NCBI GenBank assembly: GCA_913055205.1
Contig: CAJXJN010000009.1
Location: 1 to 64,000, forward strand
Length of the DNA stretch: 64,000 nucleotides
DNA from: an uncultured Sulfurovum sp.
GTDB taxonomy: Bacteria > Campylobacterota > Campylobacteria > Campylobacterales > Sulfurovaceae
Reading direction: 5' to 3'
In this document: one piece after another, positions 17,789 through 25,426 of the stretch
Position numbering within the stretch: position 1 is the first letter of the stretch
Layout: every line of letters starts with the position of its first letter
Made by a program: the position numbers and the translations under genes
Notes under the pieces: generated by a model
The model's input: the letters and a program-made list of their open reading frames with translations, nothing else
Databases searched by the model: none
Told to the model about the DNA's origin: nothing

Positions 17789-18595
17789 CTATAGGGTTCT
17801 ACTGTGTAAAAATAGTGGTAGCGGGATTTCAGGATACTCTGCAGAGCGTGTACCCTCTATCACTTTAGTAGATGCACCTTTAACTGTATATACAAATGAG
17901 ATCTTAAGCTTATCTGTTACATTTTTATTTGCCCTATGGAGAAGAAGAGAGTGAAAGATCACCACATCACCTCTTTGGAGTGTGGTAGATACTTTCTTCT
18001 TTATCAGTGGTATATTTTTATCAAACTCTTCCCTAAAATACTCTTTTTCATCAAACTGCTCAGACTTAAACTTTATCAGATGACTTCCCGGTATAAACTC
18101 CAAAACACCATTGTCACTATACTCATCATCCAAAGCTAACCATATACTTACAAGGTTATCATCTGAATAACGCCAATAGCGTCTATCTTGATGCCATCTT
18201 GTTTGTGTACTTTGATGAGGCATTTTGGTCATGATTGAGTTGTGATGTGCTGTAGTGATCACGACTTGATCATCTAAAATTTGCTGTAAAACAGGACGGA
18301 TCTTCACCTCTTCCATCCACTCTTTAAAAAGAATATCCCGACTGTACACTTGTCGTAATCTTCGTACTGCAGCATGGACTTCTTTAGGCATACTTCTGTA
18401 GTCGGCTACCTCTGTACGATACTCTTTAGATTTATCACCATATCCCAACTCAGTCTCTATTGGCTCTATTTTATGTTTTAGGTGGGCTTTTGCTATATCC
18501 AAAATCGCTTCACATTTTTTTTTATCTGCAAAATTTCTTAAGATTAAAAAGCCATCTTGGTGAAATTGTTGAAGCTGTTCATCGGAAAGTATCAT
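17789..18595 (-). CDS. phytanoyl-CoA dioxygenase (PhyH) family protein
   Basis: A putative non-haem Fe(II)/2-oxoglutarate dioxygenase of 268 residues. The metal ligands fit the H-X-D...H pattern: WHQDRRYWRYS supplies HxD (near residue 140) and HSLLLHRANKNVT supplies the distal His and an Arg for 2-oxoglutarate. It begins QLQQFHQDGFLILRNF, typical of the family. Bacterial members hydroxylate diverse small molecules, so the substrate is not predictable. It sits between trxA and yraN, where I recall no such gene in Campylobacter, so it is an insertion into that block. Confidence 0.82.
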   Translation of the reverse strand: MILSDEQLQQFHQDGFLILRNFADKKKCEAILDIAKAHLKHKIEPIETELGYGDKSKEYRTEVADYRSMPKEVHAAVRRLRQVYSRDILFKEWMEEVKIRPVLQQILDDQVVITTAHHNSIMTKMPHQSTQTRWHQDRRYWRYSDDNLVSIWLALDDEYSDNGVLEFIPGSHLIKFKSEQFDEKEYFREEFDKNIPLIKKKVSTTLQRGDVVIFHSLLLHRANKNVTDKLKISFVYTVKGASTKVIEGTRSAEYPEIPLPLFLHSRTL

Positions 18596-18641
18596 AATCC
18601 TGCCTTTAAAGTCTGATTGTAGAGGATTATAGCTAAAAAAT

Positions 18642-18983
18642 TTAAAGTGTTACACTCTCAATAAACTCCACCTCGTCCCCTCGGACGATCAAAGCATCTA
18701 CACTAAATGCCACATCTAACTTTTTGCTTTTCATATAATAGTGTGCAGAGTTTATCACTTTTCGAAGTTTTGCCGGAGTCACGTTATAGACGGGATCGAA
18801 GTCAGCTTTTCCACTTTTAACCTCTATGAAATGAAGTACATCATCCTTTTGGGCAATGATGTCTATCTCCCCCAACTTTCTGGCAAAATAGTTACGTTCC
18901 AAGATTACAAAGCCCTCTTGTTCTAAAAACTGTGTGGCAAGTGTTTCACTTTCGTCTCCGAAAAGTTTGGGAAGTTCACGCAT
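18642..18983 (-). CDS. yraN: YraN/UPF0102 family endonuclease-like protein
   Basis: 113 residues with the Holliday-junction-resolvase-like/restriction-endonuclease fold motif GEIDIIAQKDDVLHFIEVKSG (E-x-D ... E-V-K). Biochemical role in the family is not firmly known. It overlaps the ORF6N gene by 8 bases. In C. jejuni the homologue lies between trxA and hom (memory); here hom is about 6.4 kb further on. Confidence 0.9.
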   Translation of the reverse strand: MRELPKLFGDESETLATQFLEQEGFVILERNYFARKLGEIDIIAQKDDVLHFIEVKSGKADFDPVYNVTPAKLRKVINSAHYYMKSKKLDVAFSVDALIVRGDEVEFIESVTL

Positions 18984-19338
18984 CCTCTCCTCCTCTTAAA
19001 AATCCCATCACTTTTTCATCTGGCTTTTTAGTATCATTACTTTTGAGTACCGCGGAGAGCATATAAACACCGTTTTCGGTAAAGGCATAGGGCAAATATT
19101 TCCTATGTTTTCCTCGTCCTGTTTCTAAGGTCGCAAATTGCGACCTTAAAGAATCATACTCCTCTTGAGATAACCGAAACATAAAGTCATCAGGAAATCT
19201 TTCATAGTTTCTTTTAACCTGTTCATTAAGTCTTTTCAAGTCTACCTGATACAACACCGCCAAATCCTCATCAAGCATGATCTGCTTGCCTCTAAGTGTA
19301 TAGATCTTGTGATGGATGGGTATAGGTAGCTCGTTCAT
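18976..19338 (-). CDS. ORF6N-domain (KilA-N-like) DNA-binding protein
   Basis: 120 residues with a clear ORF6N domain: IYTLRGKQIMLDEDLAVLYQV, LNEQVKRNYERFPDDFMFRLSQEE, and LPYAFTENGVYMLSAVLKS. This domain is known from phage and mobile-element antirepressor-like proteins. The C-terminal part normally found after AVLKS is very short (about 20 residues), and the end of the gene overlaps yraN, so it may be truncated. It marks one edge of a variable segment between yraN and hom. Confidence 0.82.
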   Translation of the reverse strand: MNELPIPIHHKIYTLRGKQIMLDEDLAVLYQVDLKRLNEQVKRNYERFPDDFMFRLSQEEYDSLRSQFATLETGRGKHRKYLPYAFTENGVYMLSAVLKSNDTKKPDEKVMGFLRGGEDA

Positions 19339-19473
19339 ATCTCCTCCTTTAATGTTGCAAATTGCAACTTCAAGTTTTATAAGGATAGTATGACTTAAGA
19401 AAAAGAAGATAAATGAAAATATGTCAGATTGTCATGTTTTTTAGTCAAACCTTTCTTTCTGTTTCAAAACAAT

Positions 19474-19506
19474 AAACCTTATAAAATTATATATTTTATA
19501 AGGTTT
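19474..19506. repeat. 33-bp hairpin, left copy
   Basis: Perfect 14-bp arms AAACCTTATAAAAT / ATTTTATAAGGTTT around TATAT. A second 33-bp copy lies at 22090-22122 with the outer sequence conserved. The two copies bracket the csp-IS30-small-gene segment (2.6 kb). Confidence 0.7.
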
Positions 19507-19655
19507 TTGAACGCTCTTTTTTTTCATCGTATCAGATAGGTTTCTTTGGAGAAACTTTTTTGAGTTATGCTTAAAGTTATTTGAAATATAAAAATGATAC
19601 TTCTTCTCTCCACATACAACCTAACTAAACCAAATACTAGTCTCGGCCATATGGC

Positions 19656-19684
19656 TTGCTATAGTTTACCTATTCTGCTATACT
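19656..19684 (+). promoter_or_regulatory. sigma70-type promoter for the cold-shock gene
   Basis: TTGCTA (19656-19661), a 17-base spacer, then TATACT (19679-19684). It points rightward toward the csp gene, about 145 bases upstream of its first codon. Confidence 0.55.
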
Positions 19685-19834
19685 ACACGCATTGAAAGAT
19701 GATTTAGAGTTTCATCTTTGGCTTGACTTTTATTGCTAACCTTTAGTTTACAGTATCATCCTCCCGAAAGAACACTCCACATTATATTTTGAGCATTTCA
19801 GCAATGAAATGTATAAACAACTAAAGGAATTGCA

Positions 19835-20053
19835 ATAGCAACTCAAGTAAATGGAACAGTAAAATGGTTCAACAGTGAAAAAGGTTTCGGTTTTATCGAA
19901 CAAGAAAATGGTGGTGATGATGTATTTGTACACTATCGTCAAATTAATAGTAATGGTTACGACCGTGTTTCTCTGAATGAGGGTCAAAAAGTTACTTTTG
20001 AGATCGGTAAAAGCGAAAAAGGCTTACAAGCTGAAAACGTTACTGGTCTCTAA
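19835..20053 (+). CDS. cold-shock protein (CspA family) with an ATA at the expected start
   Basis: The frame encodes a complete cold-shock domain: [22 protein letters not shown] (RNP1 KGFGFI), [10 protein letters not shown] (RNP2 VFVHY) and [25 protein letters not shown]. The family normally starts [12 protein letters not shown]; here the sequence is ATA-GCA-ACT-CAA-GTA-AAT, with ATA exactly where the ATG should be. A ribosome site (AAAGGA) lies the right distance upstream, and there is no in-frame ATG, GTG or TTG before the domain. Either AUA is used (inefficient), or this is a recently inactivated copy. The body has no stops or frameshifts. 72 residues. Confidence 0.8.
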   Translation: MATQVNGTVKWFNSEKGFGFIEQENGGDDVFVHYRQINSNGYDRVSLNEGQKVTFEIGKSEKGLQAENVTGL

Positions 20054-20145
20054 GACCATCAATGGGCAGAGAAATCTGTCCATATTTTAAACAATTTTAT
20101 AAAGAGACTAATAGGTCTTTTTATGAATTGCTTACAAGGAAACGT

Positions 20146-20367
20146 ATGAAAAGTAGAGAAACTGTTTTAGAAGCGTTAAAAGAAGGTAAAAATCTTATTA
20201 GTAGTATCACAGGGTTGCGATATACTCTGATTAATGGCATATTACATACTCGTCATAGTGAAAAAAATGACTGGAACGAAAGTGATCTTAATTTTTACAA
20301 TCCACCATCTTGGCTCAACCTAAAAATAATAGAACCTGAATTCAACCCACTAGTGCAACACACCTAA
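20146..20367 (+). CDS. small protein of unknown function, C terminus altered by IS30 insertion
   Basis: Start placed at ATG 20146, which has AAGGA five bases upstream; an in-frame ATG at 20062 would give 101 residues but lacks a good site. The product (MKSRETVLEALKEGKN...) is basic and mixed alpha/beta with no recognised family. The IS30 left end begins at 20335, inside the gene, so the last ten residues (PEFNPLVQHT) are encoded by the IS terminus. Joining the flanks across the element, with one copy of the GAA duplication, restores a reading that ends EKPTNL-stop at about 21457. Lies 92 bases after the cold-shock gene and may be co-transcribed. Confidence 0.55.
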   Translation: MKSRETVLEALKEGKNLISSITGLRYTLINGILHTRHSEKNDWNESDLNFYNPPSWLNLKIIEPEFNPLVQHT

Positions 20368-21435
20368 GCCGAACTTTCAAGTTCTAAAATTGTAGCATAA
20401 AAAACTTCTGCAGGTGTTTTATATCCTAGAGCTTTTCTAGGTCTATAATTTAAATTGTTCTGAGCCTCTATGATTTGAGCTTGAGTAATAGCAATAAAAT
20501 CACTACCTTTAGGAAAGAACTGACGTATAAGTCCATTAGTGTTTTCATTCAGTCCTCTCTCCCAAGAAGCATAAGGATGACAGAAGTAGTAATCAATATT
20601 TAGGGATTTAGCTATATTTTCATGTGCTGCAAACTCTTTTCCATTATCGCTTGTGATTGTATGTATCCATTGCTTCAAAGGCAAAAGCATTTCAACAAGT
20701 GCAGTTTCTACTAATGATGCCTGCTTATGAGGTATTTTTTTAATAAGAGCAAACTTAGACTTTCTATCTACAACCGTTAAAAGGGCTTGTTTGTGATGCT
20801 TGCCTATGACCAAATCAATCTCAAAGTCTCCAATACGTTGTTTGTTGTCAACCACACTTGGTCTCTCTTCTATAGAGCATTTATTGGGTATTTGTCCTCG
20901 TCTATCATTGCTTCCGTATCTTTTCTTGTAATGCTTATGTTTGTGACGAAGATGCAGATACAACTTTCCTCCATTATGTTTATCTTGAAGTAGATAGCGA
21001 TAGATAGTCTCATGGCTTACAGTTGCTATGCCATCAATGCTCATTCGACCTGATATTTGCTCTGGTGACCAGTCAAGTTGTATCTTCTCTTTGATGTACT
21101 CTATTTGCAAAGAAGATAAACGCCTATGTTTTCTTTTGGATGCTTCACGTGTAGCAGAAAAAGATTGTGCTTGTTTGGGACGATAGCCTTTTTGTCCAGT
21201 GTTACGTTGTATCTCTCTACTGATAGTAGATCTATGCTTACCAATATTATCTGCAATAGCACTAAGCGTTAATCCTTCTTTGAGTAAAGCATAAATTTGG
21301 TATCTTTCTTGTTGGGTCAAACGATGATATTTCATATGCAACCTTTTAAATGTCAGAAGTTTAAAGGTCGTTTATATCATCTTTGACCTTATCACCTCTA
21401 TTTTTAAAATGTTGCACTAGCTAGTTGAATTCAGG
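20335..21435 (-). mobile_element. IS30-family insertion sequence, intact
   Basis: About 1,101 bp with 26-bp terminal inverted repeats: left 20335-20360, right 21410-21435. Each begins CCTGAATTCAAC and ends AGTGCAACA, with three mismatches between. Both flanks carry GAA (20332-20334 and 21436-21438), a 3-bp target duplication typical of IS30. A single transposase gene fills the element. Intact ends, an intact gene and a target duplication point to a recent insertion. Confidence 0.93.
20364..21341 (-). CDS. IS30-family transposase
   Basis: 325-residue DDE transposase. The N-terminal helix-turn-helix reads RLTQQERYQIYALLKEGLTL and SAIADNIGKHRSTISREI. The catalytic residues are seen as DFEIDLVIG (first D), TITSDNGKEF (second D) and ERGLNENTNGLIRQFFPKG (E). 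Translation could start at either of two close ATGs (21341 or 21335). It lies wholly inside the 26-bp inverted repeats, and its 3' end almost touches the left repeat. Confidence 0.95.
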   Translation of the reverse strand: MHMKYHRLTQQERYQIYALLKEGLTLSAIADNIGKHRSTISREIQRNTGQKGYRPKQAQSFSATREASKRKHRRLSSLQIEYIKEKIQLDWSPEQISGRMSIDGIATVSHETIYRYLLQDKHNGGKLYLHLRHKHKHYKKRYGSNDRRGQIPNKCSIEERPSVVDNKQRIGDFEIDLVIGKHHKQALLTVVDRKSKFALIKKIPHKQASLVETALVEMLLPLKQWIHTITSDNGKEFAAHENIAKSLNIDYYFCHPYASWERGLNENTNGLIRQFFPKGSDFIAITQAQIIEAQNNLNYRPRKALGYKTPAEVFYATILELESSA

Positions 21436-21557
21436 GAAGAAAAACCTACCAATTTATAGAGAAACAGAATCTCATAAACTCTGATGATCTAGATTAAAAA
21501 AACTCCACTCTAACATTAAAAAATACTGTCTTATTGTAAAATATAAAATTTTATGGG

Positions 21558-21722
21558 CTACTCTTTCACTAAAGGATTATCTGCAGATGATGGGGACTCA
21601 ACTTCTGTCTCTTGTTCAGTATCATTTTTCTTGTTTAGCTTTTTCTGACGTTTTTCTTCTTTTTTCTTCTGCTTCTCGAGTTCTCGACCCCGTTTTTCAT
21701 AAGAATAGTTTGTTTTAGCCAT
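21558..21722 (-). CDS. 54-residue lysine/glutamate-rich small protein
   Basis: A short gene from ATG 21722 to TAG 21558: MAKTNYSYEKRGRELEKQKK followed by further KKEEKRQKK repeats and an acidic tail. Small proteins starting MAK.NYSFEKR with a Lys/Glu-rich helix are conserved in several proteobacteria (from memory), often without known role, so I treat it as real. The helix should be a charged single alpha-helix. Function unknown. Confidence 0.65.
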   Translation of the reverse strand: MAKTNYSYEKRGRELEKQKKKEEKRQKKLNKKNDTEQETEVESPSSADNPLVKE

Positions 21723-22089
21723 TAGTCATCACTTTCGCAGTATCTCTGCTATAGTCTATTTTGAAACACGATACACTATGAAGTTGCGTCGTGCACTGCT
21801 TTATTATGATGTAACAACATCCCATATACGGCTTATATTTTTTTAACTCCATACCACGTTGCACATCCATTTATACTCATTCCTATAAGTAGAGTAAATA
21901 TTAAAAATAACAAAGATTTTTTATACTATGATCCTTGTTCTTAATATTATATCAAAAGTTAATAACTATTGAACCCTTTGAACAACCAAAGAAGTTCAAT
22001 CATGTTTCAATATTTTAGTATCTAAAAAATGGAATCTAAGTTTTTAAGTGATTTCCCTCTAAAATATCCTCCATTTTTGAAGATATTGA

Positions 22090-22122
22090 AAACCTTATAA
22101 TCTAACATATTTTATAAGGTTT
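22090..22122. repeat. 33-bp hairpin, right copy
   Basis: Begins AAACCTTATAA and ends ATTTTATAAGGTTT, identical at both ends to the copy at 19474-19506; only the central eight or so bases differ. The arms pair over 11 bp. Confidence 0.65.
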
Positions 22123-22274
22123 GTTGTTGTAGCGACGTTTAAAGACCATTAACATGTATACTCCTATAGAAAATCTTATACAATGTTCTATATAGGAGGT
22201 TTTATAAGGAAAAGCATCATCAATATAAGGGAATTATATGTATTAGTAAAAAAGTAATTCTCTTCCACTTCCAA

Positions 22275-22291
22275 GGTCACAACCTGTGACC
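22275..22291 (-). terminator. hairpin after the formate dehydrogenase gene
   Basis: Seven-bp stem GGTCACA/TGTGACC with a 3-base loop, 12 bases beyond the stop codon on the minus strand. No T-run, so termination is uncertain. Confidence 0.4.
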
Positions 22292-22302
22292 CTATAGATA
22301 AA

Positions 22303-24423
22303 TTAACTACAAGCCACCTCATCCCCAACAGGAATCACCTCAACTTTCACCGACTTGAAACGTGCCGTCATAATCAGCTCATCACATTCATCCCCAAAAA
22401 GAGCATTTATGCGGCTTTTGGCATGATGAAAAGTACAGAAAAGTGTTTTTGATTTTACTTTCTCAGTAAATTTTACTGTCAATGCTTCACTCTCACCATA
22501 CTCACTTTTTAAGATCACTCTGTCTCCGAGTTTCTCTTCATCTCCAAGCGGTGCGAGCAACACATCTTCATCGTATTTTGTATCTAGCTTGGAACTTCTT
22601 TTTGTTTGCGCTGCATTGTTATAATGTGCAAGTGTACGGCCTGTAGTCAGGTAATACCCCTCAAGAGAATCGTTATAGAACTTCTTATCAAGAATCTCCT
22701 GCACCATCCCTCTTGGTTCATACTGCTTATAGACATACTTCCCGAGCCCATCTTCTGTACGGAAATCCAACAGGTGCAGTACAGGTGTATCTTCATGGTA
22801 GATAGGCCACTGCATCCCTCTTTTTCGGTGACGCTCCAGTCTATAGTAGTCTGCCCCGGAAAATCTTCTTGGTGCCACCACCCTCACTTCATTCCAAACA
22901 TCTTCACTGGTTTTAAAGTTAAAGTTCTCACCATCACCAAGTTTATCAGCCATTTGCGTAAGCACTTCCCAGTCATCAGGCAGGTCTGACTTTACAAGGG
23001 GTTGAGAAAGGTGCAGTCTTCTCATTGCATTCACATATACCCCTGTTTTTTCATAGGCGGACCTTACTCCTATGACAATATCTGCTTTTTTTGTCACATC
23101 TGTCATGAACAGTTCCTGTACCATCACAAATTCCAGCATATCCATAGCTTTGTCTATCTTGTTGATATTTGGATGGATATGCGTGATATCTTCTCCCATA
23201 TTTAATAGTGCCTTGATACGCCCGTCCAACATTGCATCCATCAGCTGCGGCGTCATAAGTCCGTCTGCTTTCGGCTTCTGATAGTCCGGTGCAAAATAAG
23301 GCAGACAACCCATATCACAAGCTCCCTGAACATTGTTCTGTCCACGTAAAGGCATGAGTCCTGCACCTGTTTTACCTACATTCCCTGTCATAAGTGCCAA
23401 GTGTGTGATCGCCATTACTGCATATGAACCGTCCAGGTTTTGTGTAATACCGAGTCCCCAGAATATCATTGATTTTTTCACAGCATATTCTCTGGCGATA
23501 TTAGGTATCATTTTTGCCAAATATTCATACCCTTCTATATCTTTAAAAAAGGCAGGATTTGCATAAGGATCATTCAGGATCTTCTCTTTAAATTCAGCAA
23601 AGCCTTTTGTTCTGTTAGCAATGAAACTTTCATCATAAAGTTCTTCATCCATGATAACATATGCCATCATATTGAGTATGAGCAAGTTTGATTCAAAAGG
23701 AATAACACAGTTATGTTTAGCCAATCTGGCCAACTTCGTTTCACGTACATCAATGACAGCCAGATTATTGTGTTTTTTTGCCATATCTACAATACGATTG
23801 GCAATGATAGGATGCGCTTCCATCGTATTGGAACCGATCACGATCATGAATTCTGTCTCATAAATATCATTGTAAGGATTGGTCGCTGCCCCCTCACCCA
23901 TGGTTGCTCTCATTCCTTTTAGACTCGGAGAATGACATACCCTTGCACAGTTATCTACATGAGGAGAGTCCATGGTTTCACGACAGAATTTTTGAAATGC
24001 ATACGCAGACTCACAAGAAGTTCTGGCTCCACCTATGGCACAAAAACTGTCACCGCCATACTGTTTTTTGATCTCATCCAGTTTCATGGCAGCGATGGTC
24101 GTAGCCGTATCAAGGTCACACGTCATATAGTCAGAATCCAACTCTGTCAACTTCTCAGATACAACTTCATTGATATGAGGATTTTTTTCTAAAAAAGATT
24201 TTTTGATACGAGGTTCCCTGATACGATCCTTTGCATCTACAAAGTCATATCCATATTTACCCTTTATACAAAGCTTCCCTTCAGAAACCACTCCATCTTT
24301 TTGGGCAAATATTTTTATGATCTTATTGTTTTCTACCACACCTGTAATATCACATCCCACACCACAGTAGGTACATACACTTTCTATCTCTTTACGCTCT
24401 TGTGAATCAATTTTTTTTGTCAT
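22303..24423 (-). CDS. molybdopterin formate dehydrogenase alpha subunit (FdhF type, cysteine form)
   Basis: 706-residue Mo/W-bis-MGD oxidoreductase. The N-terminal [4Fe-4S] site is CTYCGVGC...GKLCIKGKYG. The metal ligand is cysteine in CARVCHSPSLKG, where E. coli FdhF has selenocysteine; the adjacent His that is typical of formate dehydrogenases is present. Later motifs (GLGITQNLDGSYAVMAI, GLMPLRGQNNVQGACDMG) fit FdhF/FdhA. It lacks extra N-terminal ferredoxin domains, and no beta, gamma or diaphorase subunit lies beside it, so its electron partner is unknown. A 13-bp palindrome (GATAAA-A-TTTATC, 24459-24471) lies 36 bases upstream. Confidence 0.85.
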   Translation of the reverse strand: MTKKIDSQERKEIESVCTYCGVGCDITGVVENNKIIKIFAQKDGVVSEGKLCIKGKYGYDFVDAKDRIREPRIKKSFLEKNPHINEVVSEKLTELDSDYMTCDLDTATTIAAMKLDEIKKQYGGDSFCAIGGARTSCESAYAFQKFCRETMDSPHVDNCARVCHSPSLKGMRATMGEGAATNPYNDIYETEFMIVIGSNTMEAHPIIANRIVDMAKKHNNLAVIDVRETKLARLAKHNCVIPFESNLLILNMMAYVIMDEELYDESFIANRTKGFAEFKEKILNDPYANPAFFKDIEGYEYLAKMIPNIAREYAVKKSMIFWGLGITQNLDGSYAVMAITHLALMTGNVGKTGAGLMPLRGQNNVQGACDMGCLPYFAPDYQKPKADGLMTPQLMDAMLDGRIKALLNMGEDITHIHPNINKIDKAMDMLEFVMVQELFMTDVTKKADIVIGVRSAYEKTGVYVNAMRRLHLSQPLVKSDLPDDWEVLTQMADKLGDGENFNFKTSEDVWNEVRVVAPRRFSGADYYRLERHRKRGMQWPIYHEDTPVLHLLDFRTEDGLGKYVYKQYEPRGMVQEILDKKFYNDSLEGYYLTTGRTLAHYNNAAQTKRSSKLDTKYDEDVLLAPLGDEEKLGDRVILKSEYGESEALTVKFTEKVKSKTLFCTFHHAKSRINALFGDECDELIMTARFKSVKVEVIPVGDEVACS

Positions 24424-24458
24424 TTTGTGCCCTTGAATGATGATTTATTACTAAATAA

Positions 24459-24471
24459 GATAAAATTTATC
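24459..24471. promoter_or_regulatory. 13-bp palindrome upstream of the formate dehydrogenase gene
   Basis: GATAAAATTTATC is a perfect palindrome about a central A, 36-48 bases upstream of the start codon at 24423. A related AAGATAAA occurs again at about 24485. Possible operator; the regulator is unknown. Confidence 0.3.
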
Positions 24472-24547
24472 CTAATTAGCCTTAAGATAAAGATTTATTT
24501 AAGTAATACTAGCTAATATCTGTCAAATTATATCAAAAGGATTAACA

Positions 24548-24793
24548 ATGTTTACAATTAATATAGATAAAGAGTGTGGATGTTTCAAAAAGAGTATCTA
24601 CGAGAACAATAAAGTATTTACTTCAAAAGATGAAGCACTTATCCAGGCGCAACTTATGGTTAACCATATGAATACAAAATTTTGTCAGAAACATGAGTTC
24701 AGACTGAGTGAAGATGGTGAAAATTTTAAAATTGCTGTTGATGCAAAACAGGCAGAACACTCGGGCTGTTGTGGCGGAGGACATTGCTCCTGA
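24548..24793 (+). CDS. small cysteine-rich protein with a CCGGGHC tail
   Basis: 81 residues with an AAGGA ribosome site. Cysteines lie at the start (KECGCFKKS), in the middle (FCQKHEF) and in the C-terminal GCCGGGHCS, suggesting metal binding. The body looks like a small alpha/beta fold. It diverges from the formate dehydrogenase gene, so it may share its control region. No function recognised. Confidence 0.7.
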   Translation: MFTINIDKECGCFKKSIYENNKVFTSKDEALIQAQLMVNHMNTKFCQKHEFRLSEDGENFKIAVDAKQAEHSGCCGGGHCS

Positions 24794-24804
24794 TCGCACC
24801 CACC

Positions 24805-24872
24805 GTAGGGGTAACCCTTGTGGTCACCCTTTGGATTCTTGCTATAGGGCAACCATAAGGGATTGCCCCTAC
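24805..24872. repeat. 68-bp imperfect palindromic element between convergent genes
   Basis: Arms starting GTAGGGG and ending CCCCTAC pair over about 26 positions with a few mismatches around an AT-rich loop. It lies between the Cys-rich gene and yajQ, facing 3' ends, and could terminate both. The GTAGGGGCAA...TTGCCCCTAC type resembles small palindromic repeats scattered in many bacterial genomes. Confidence 0.65.
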
Positions 24873-24877
24873 ACAAA

Positions 24878-25375
24878 TTATTTAAAATTCCCAAACACAA
24901 GCGGTGCTTTTAGATCTAAAGTCTTCACTTCAGCCATTACTGCTTGCAGATCATCTATCTTTTTACCGGATACACGTACTTCATCCCCTTGTATAGAAGG
25001 AGTGACTTTGATCTTCATCGCCTTGATCGCTTTAACGATCTGTTTCGCTTCATCTTTGTCAATGGTATCTACGATACGATAGATCACTTTTGTGTTACCA
25101 CCGGAGATCCCTTCAGTCTTTACCTCTTCGAGAGACTTTCCGGCAATACCTCTTTTAATGAGTTTAGAGATAAGTATATCTTTCAGTGCATCTATCTTTT
25201 GATCACTTGATGAACTGAGCGAAAGTGTTTTTGCCTGTTCATTCAGATCGATCTCTGCTTTTACACCCTTAAAATCAAAACGCGTAGCAACTTCTTTTTG
25301 TGCCATCACGATCGCATTTTTAAGCTCCATCATATCCAGCTTTGCCGTAATATCAAAATAGTGGTCTTTTGCCAT
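24878..25375 (-). CDS. yajQ: YajQ family nucleotide-binding protein
   Basis: 165 residues, starting MAKDHYFDITAKLDMMELKNA at 25375. An upstream in-frame ATG at 25414 is less likely because GGAG precedes the inner ATG. Conserved YajQ features: FDFKG, the DISGGNTK-like GISGGNTKVIYRI and the C-terminal IQGDEVRVSGKKIDDLQAVM. Family members bind nucleotides (c-di-GMP in some). It is separated from hom by about 50 bases. Confidence 0.93.
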   Translation of the reverse strand: MAKDHYFDITAKLDMMELKNAIVMAQKEVATRFDFKGVKAEIDLNEQAKTLSLSSSSDQKIDALKDILISKLIKRGIAGKSLEEVKTEGISGGNTKVIYRIVDTIDKDEAKQIVKAIKAMKIKVTPSIQGDEVRVSGKKIDDLQAVMAEVKTLDLKAPLVFGNFK

Positions 25376-25426
25376 CTTAACTCCTTTTTGAACCTTCTGA
25401 ATAACCCCATGCATTCATAGTGGGTT

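Larger units (their letters stand above)
19339..19834. other. 496-base leader/promoter region upstream of the cold-shock gene
   Basis: No protein gene seen. It holds a 33-bp hairpin (19474-19506) and a good sigma70-type promoter at 19656-19684. A transcript from that promoter would have a 5' leader of about 140 bases before the cold-shock coding sequence, as is usual for csp genes. Confidence 0.55.
21723..22302. other. 580-base intergenic region with hairpins
   Basis: No supported gene. It contains the right copy of the 33-bp hairpin (22090-22122), an imperfect hairpin with CTCCTATA/TATAGGAG arms near 22162-22192, and a 7-bp hairpin GGTCACA-ACC-TGTGACC (22275-22291) just past the formate dehydrogenase stop codon. 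Confidence 0.5.

Noticed and set aside
19474-22122. The 33-bp hairpin pair as classical phage attL/attR
   Set aside because: No integrase lies between them, and no tRNA lies at either edge; kept only as a repeat with open meaning.
24424-24547. Riboswitch or molybdate operator (ModE-type) before the formate dehydrogenase
   Set aside because: Only a 13-bp palindrome and A/T-rich repeats are visible; no match to a known ModE site or to a Moco riboswitch core.
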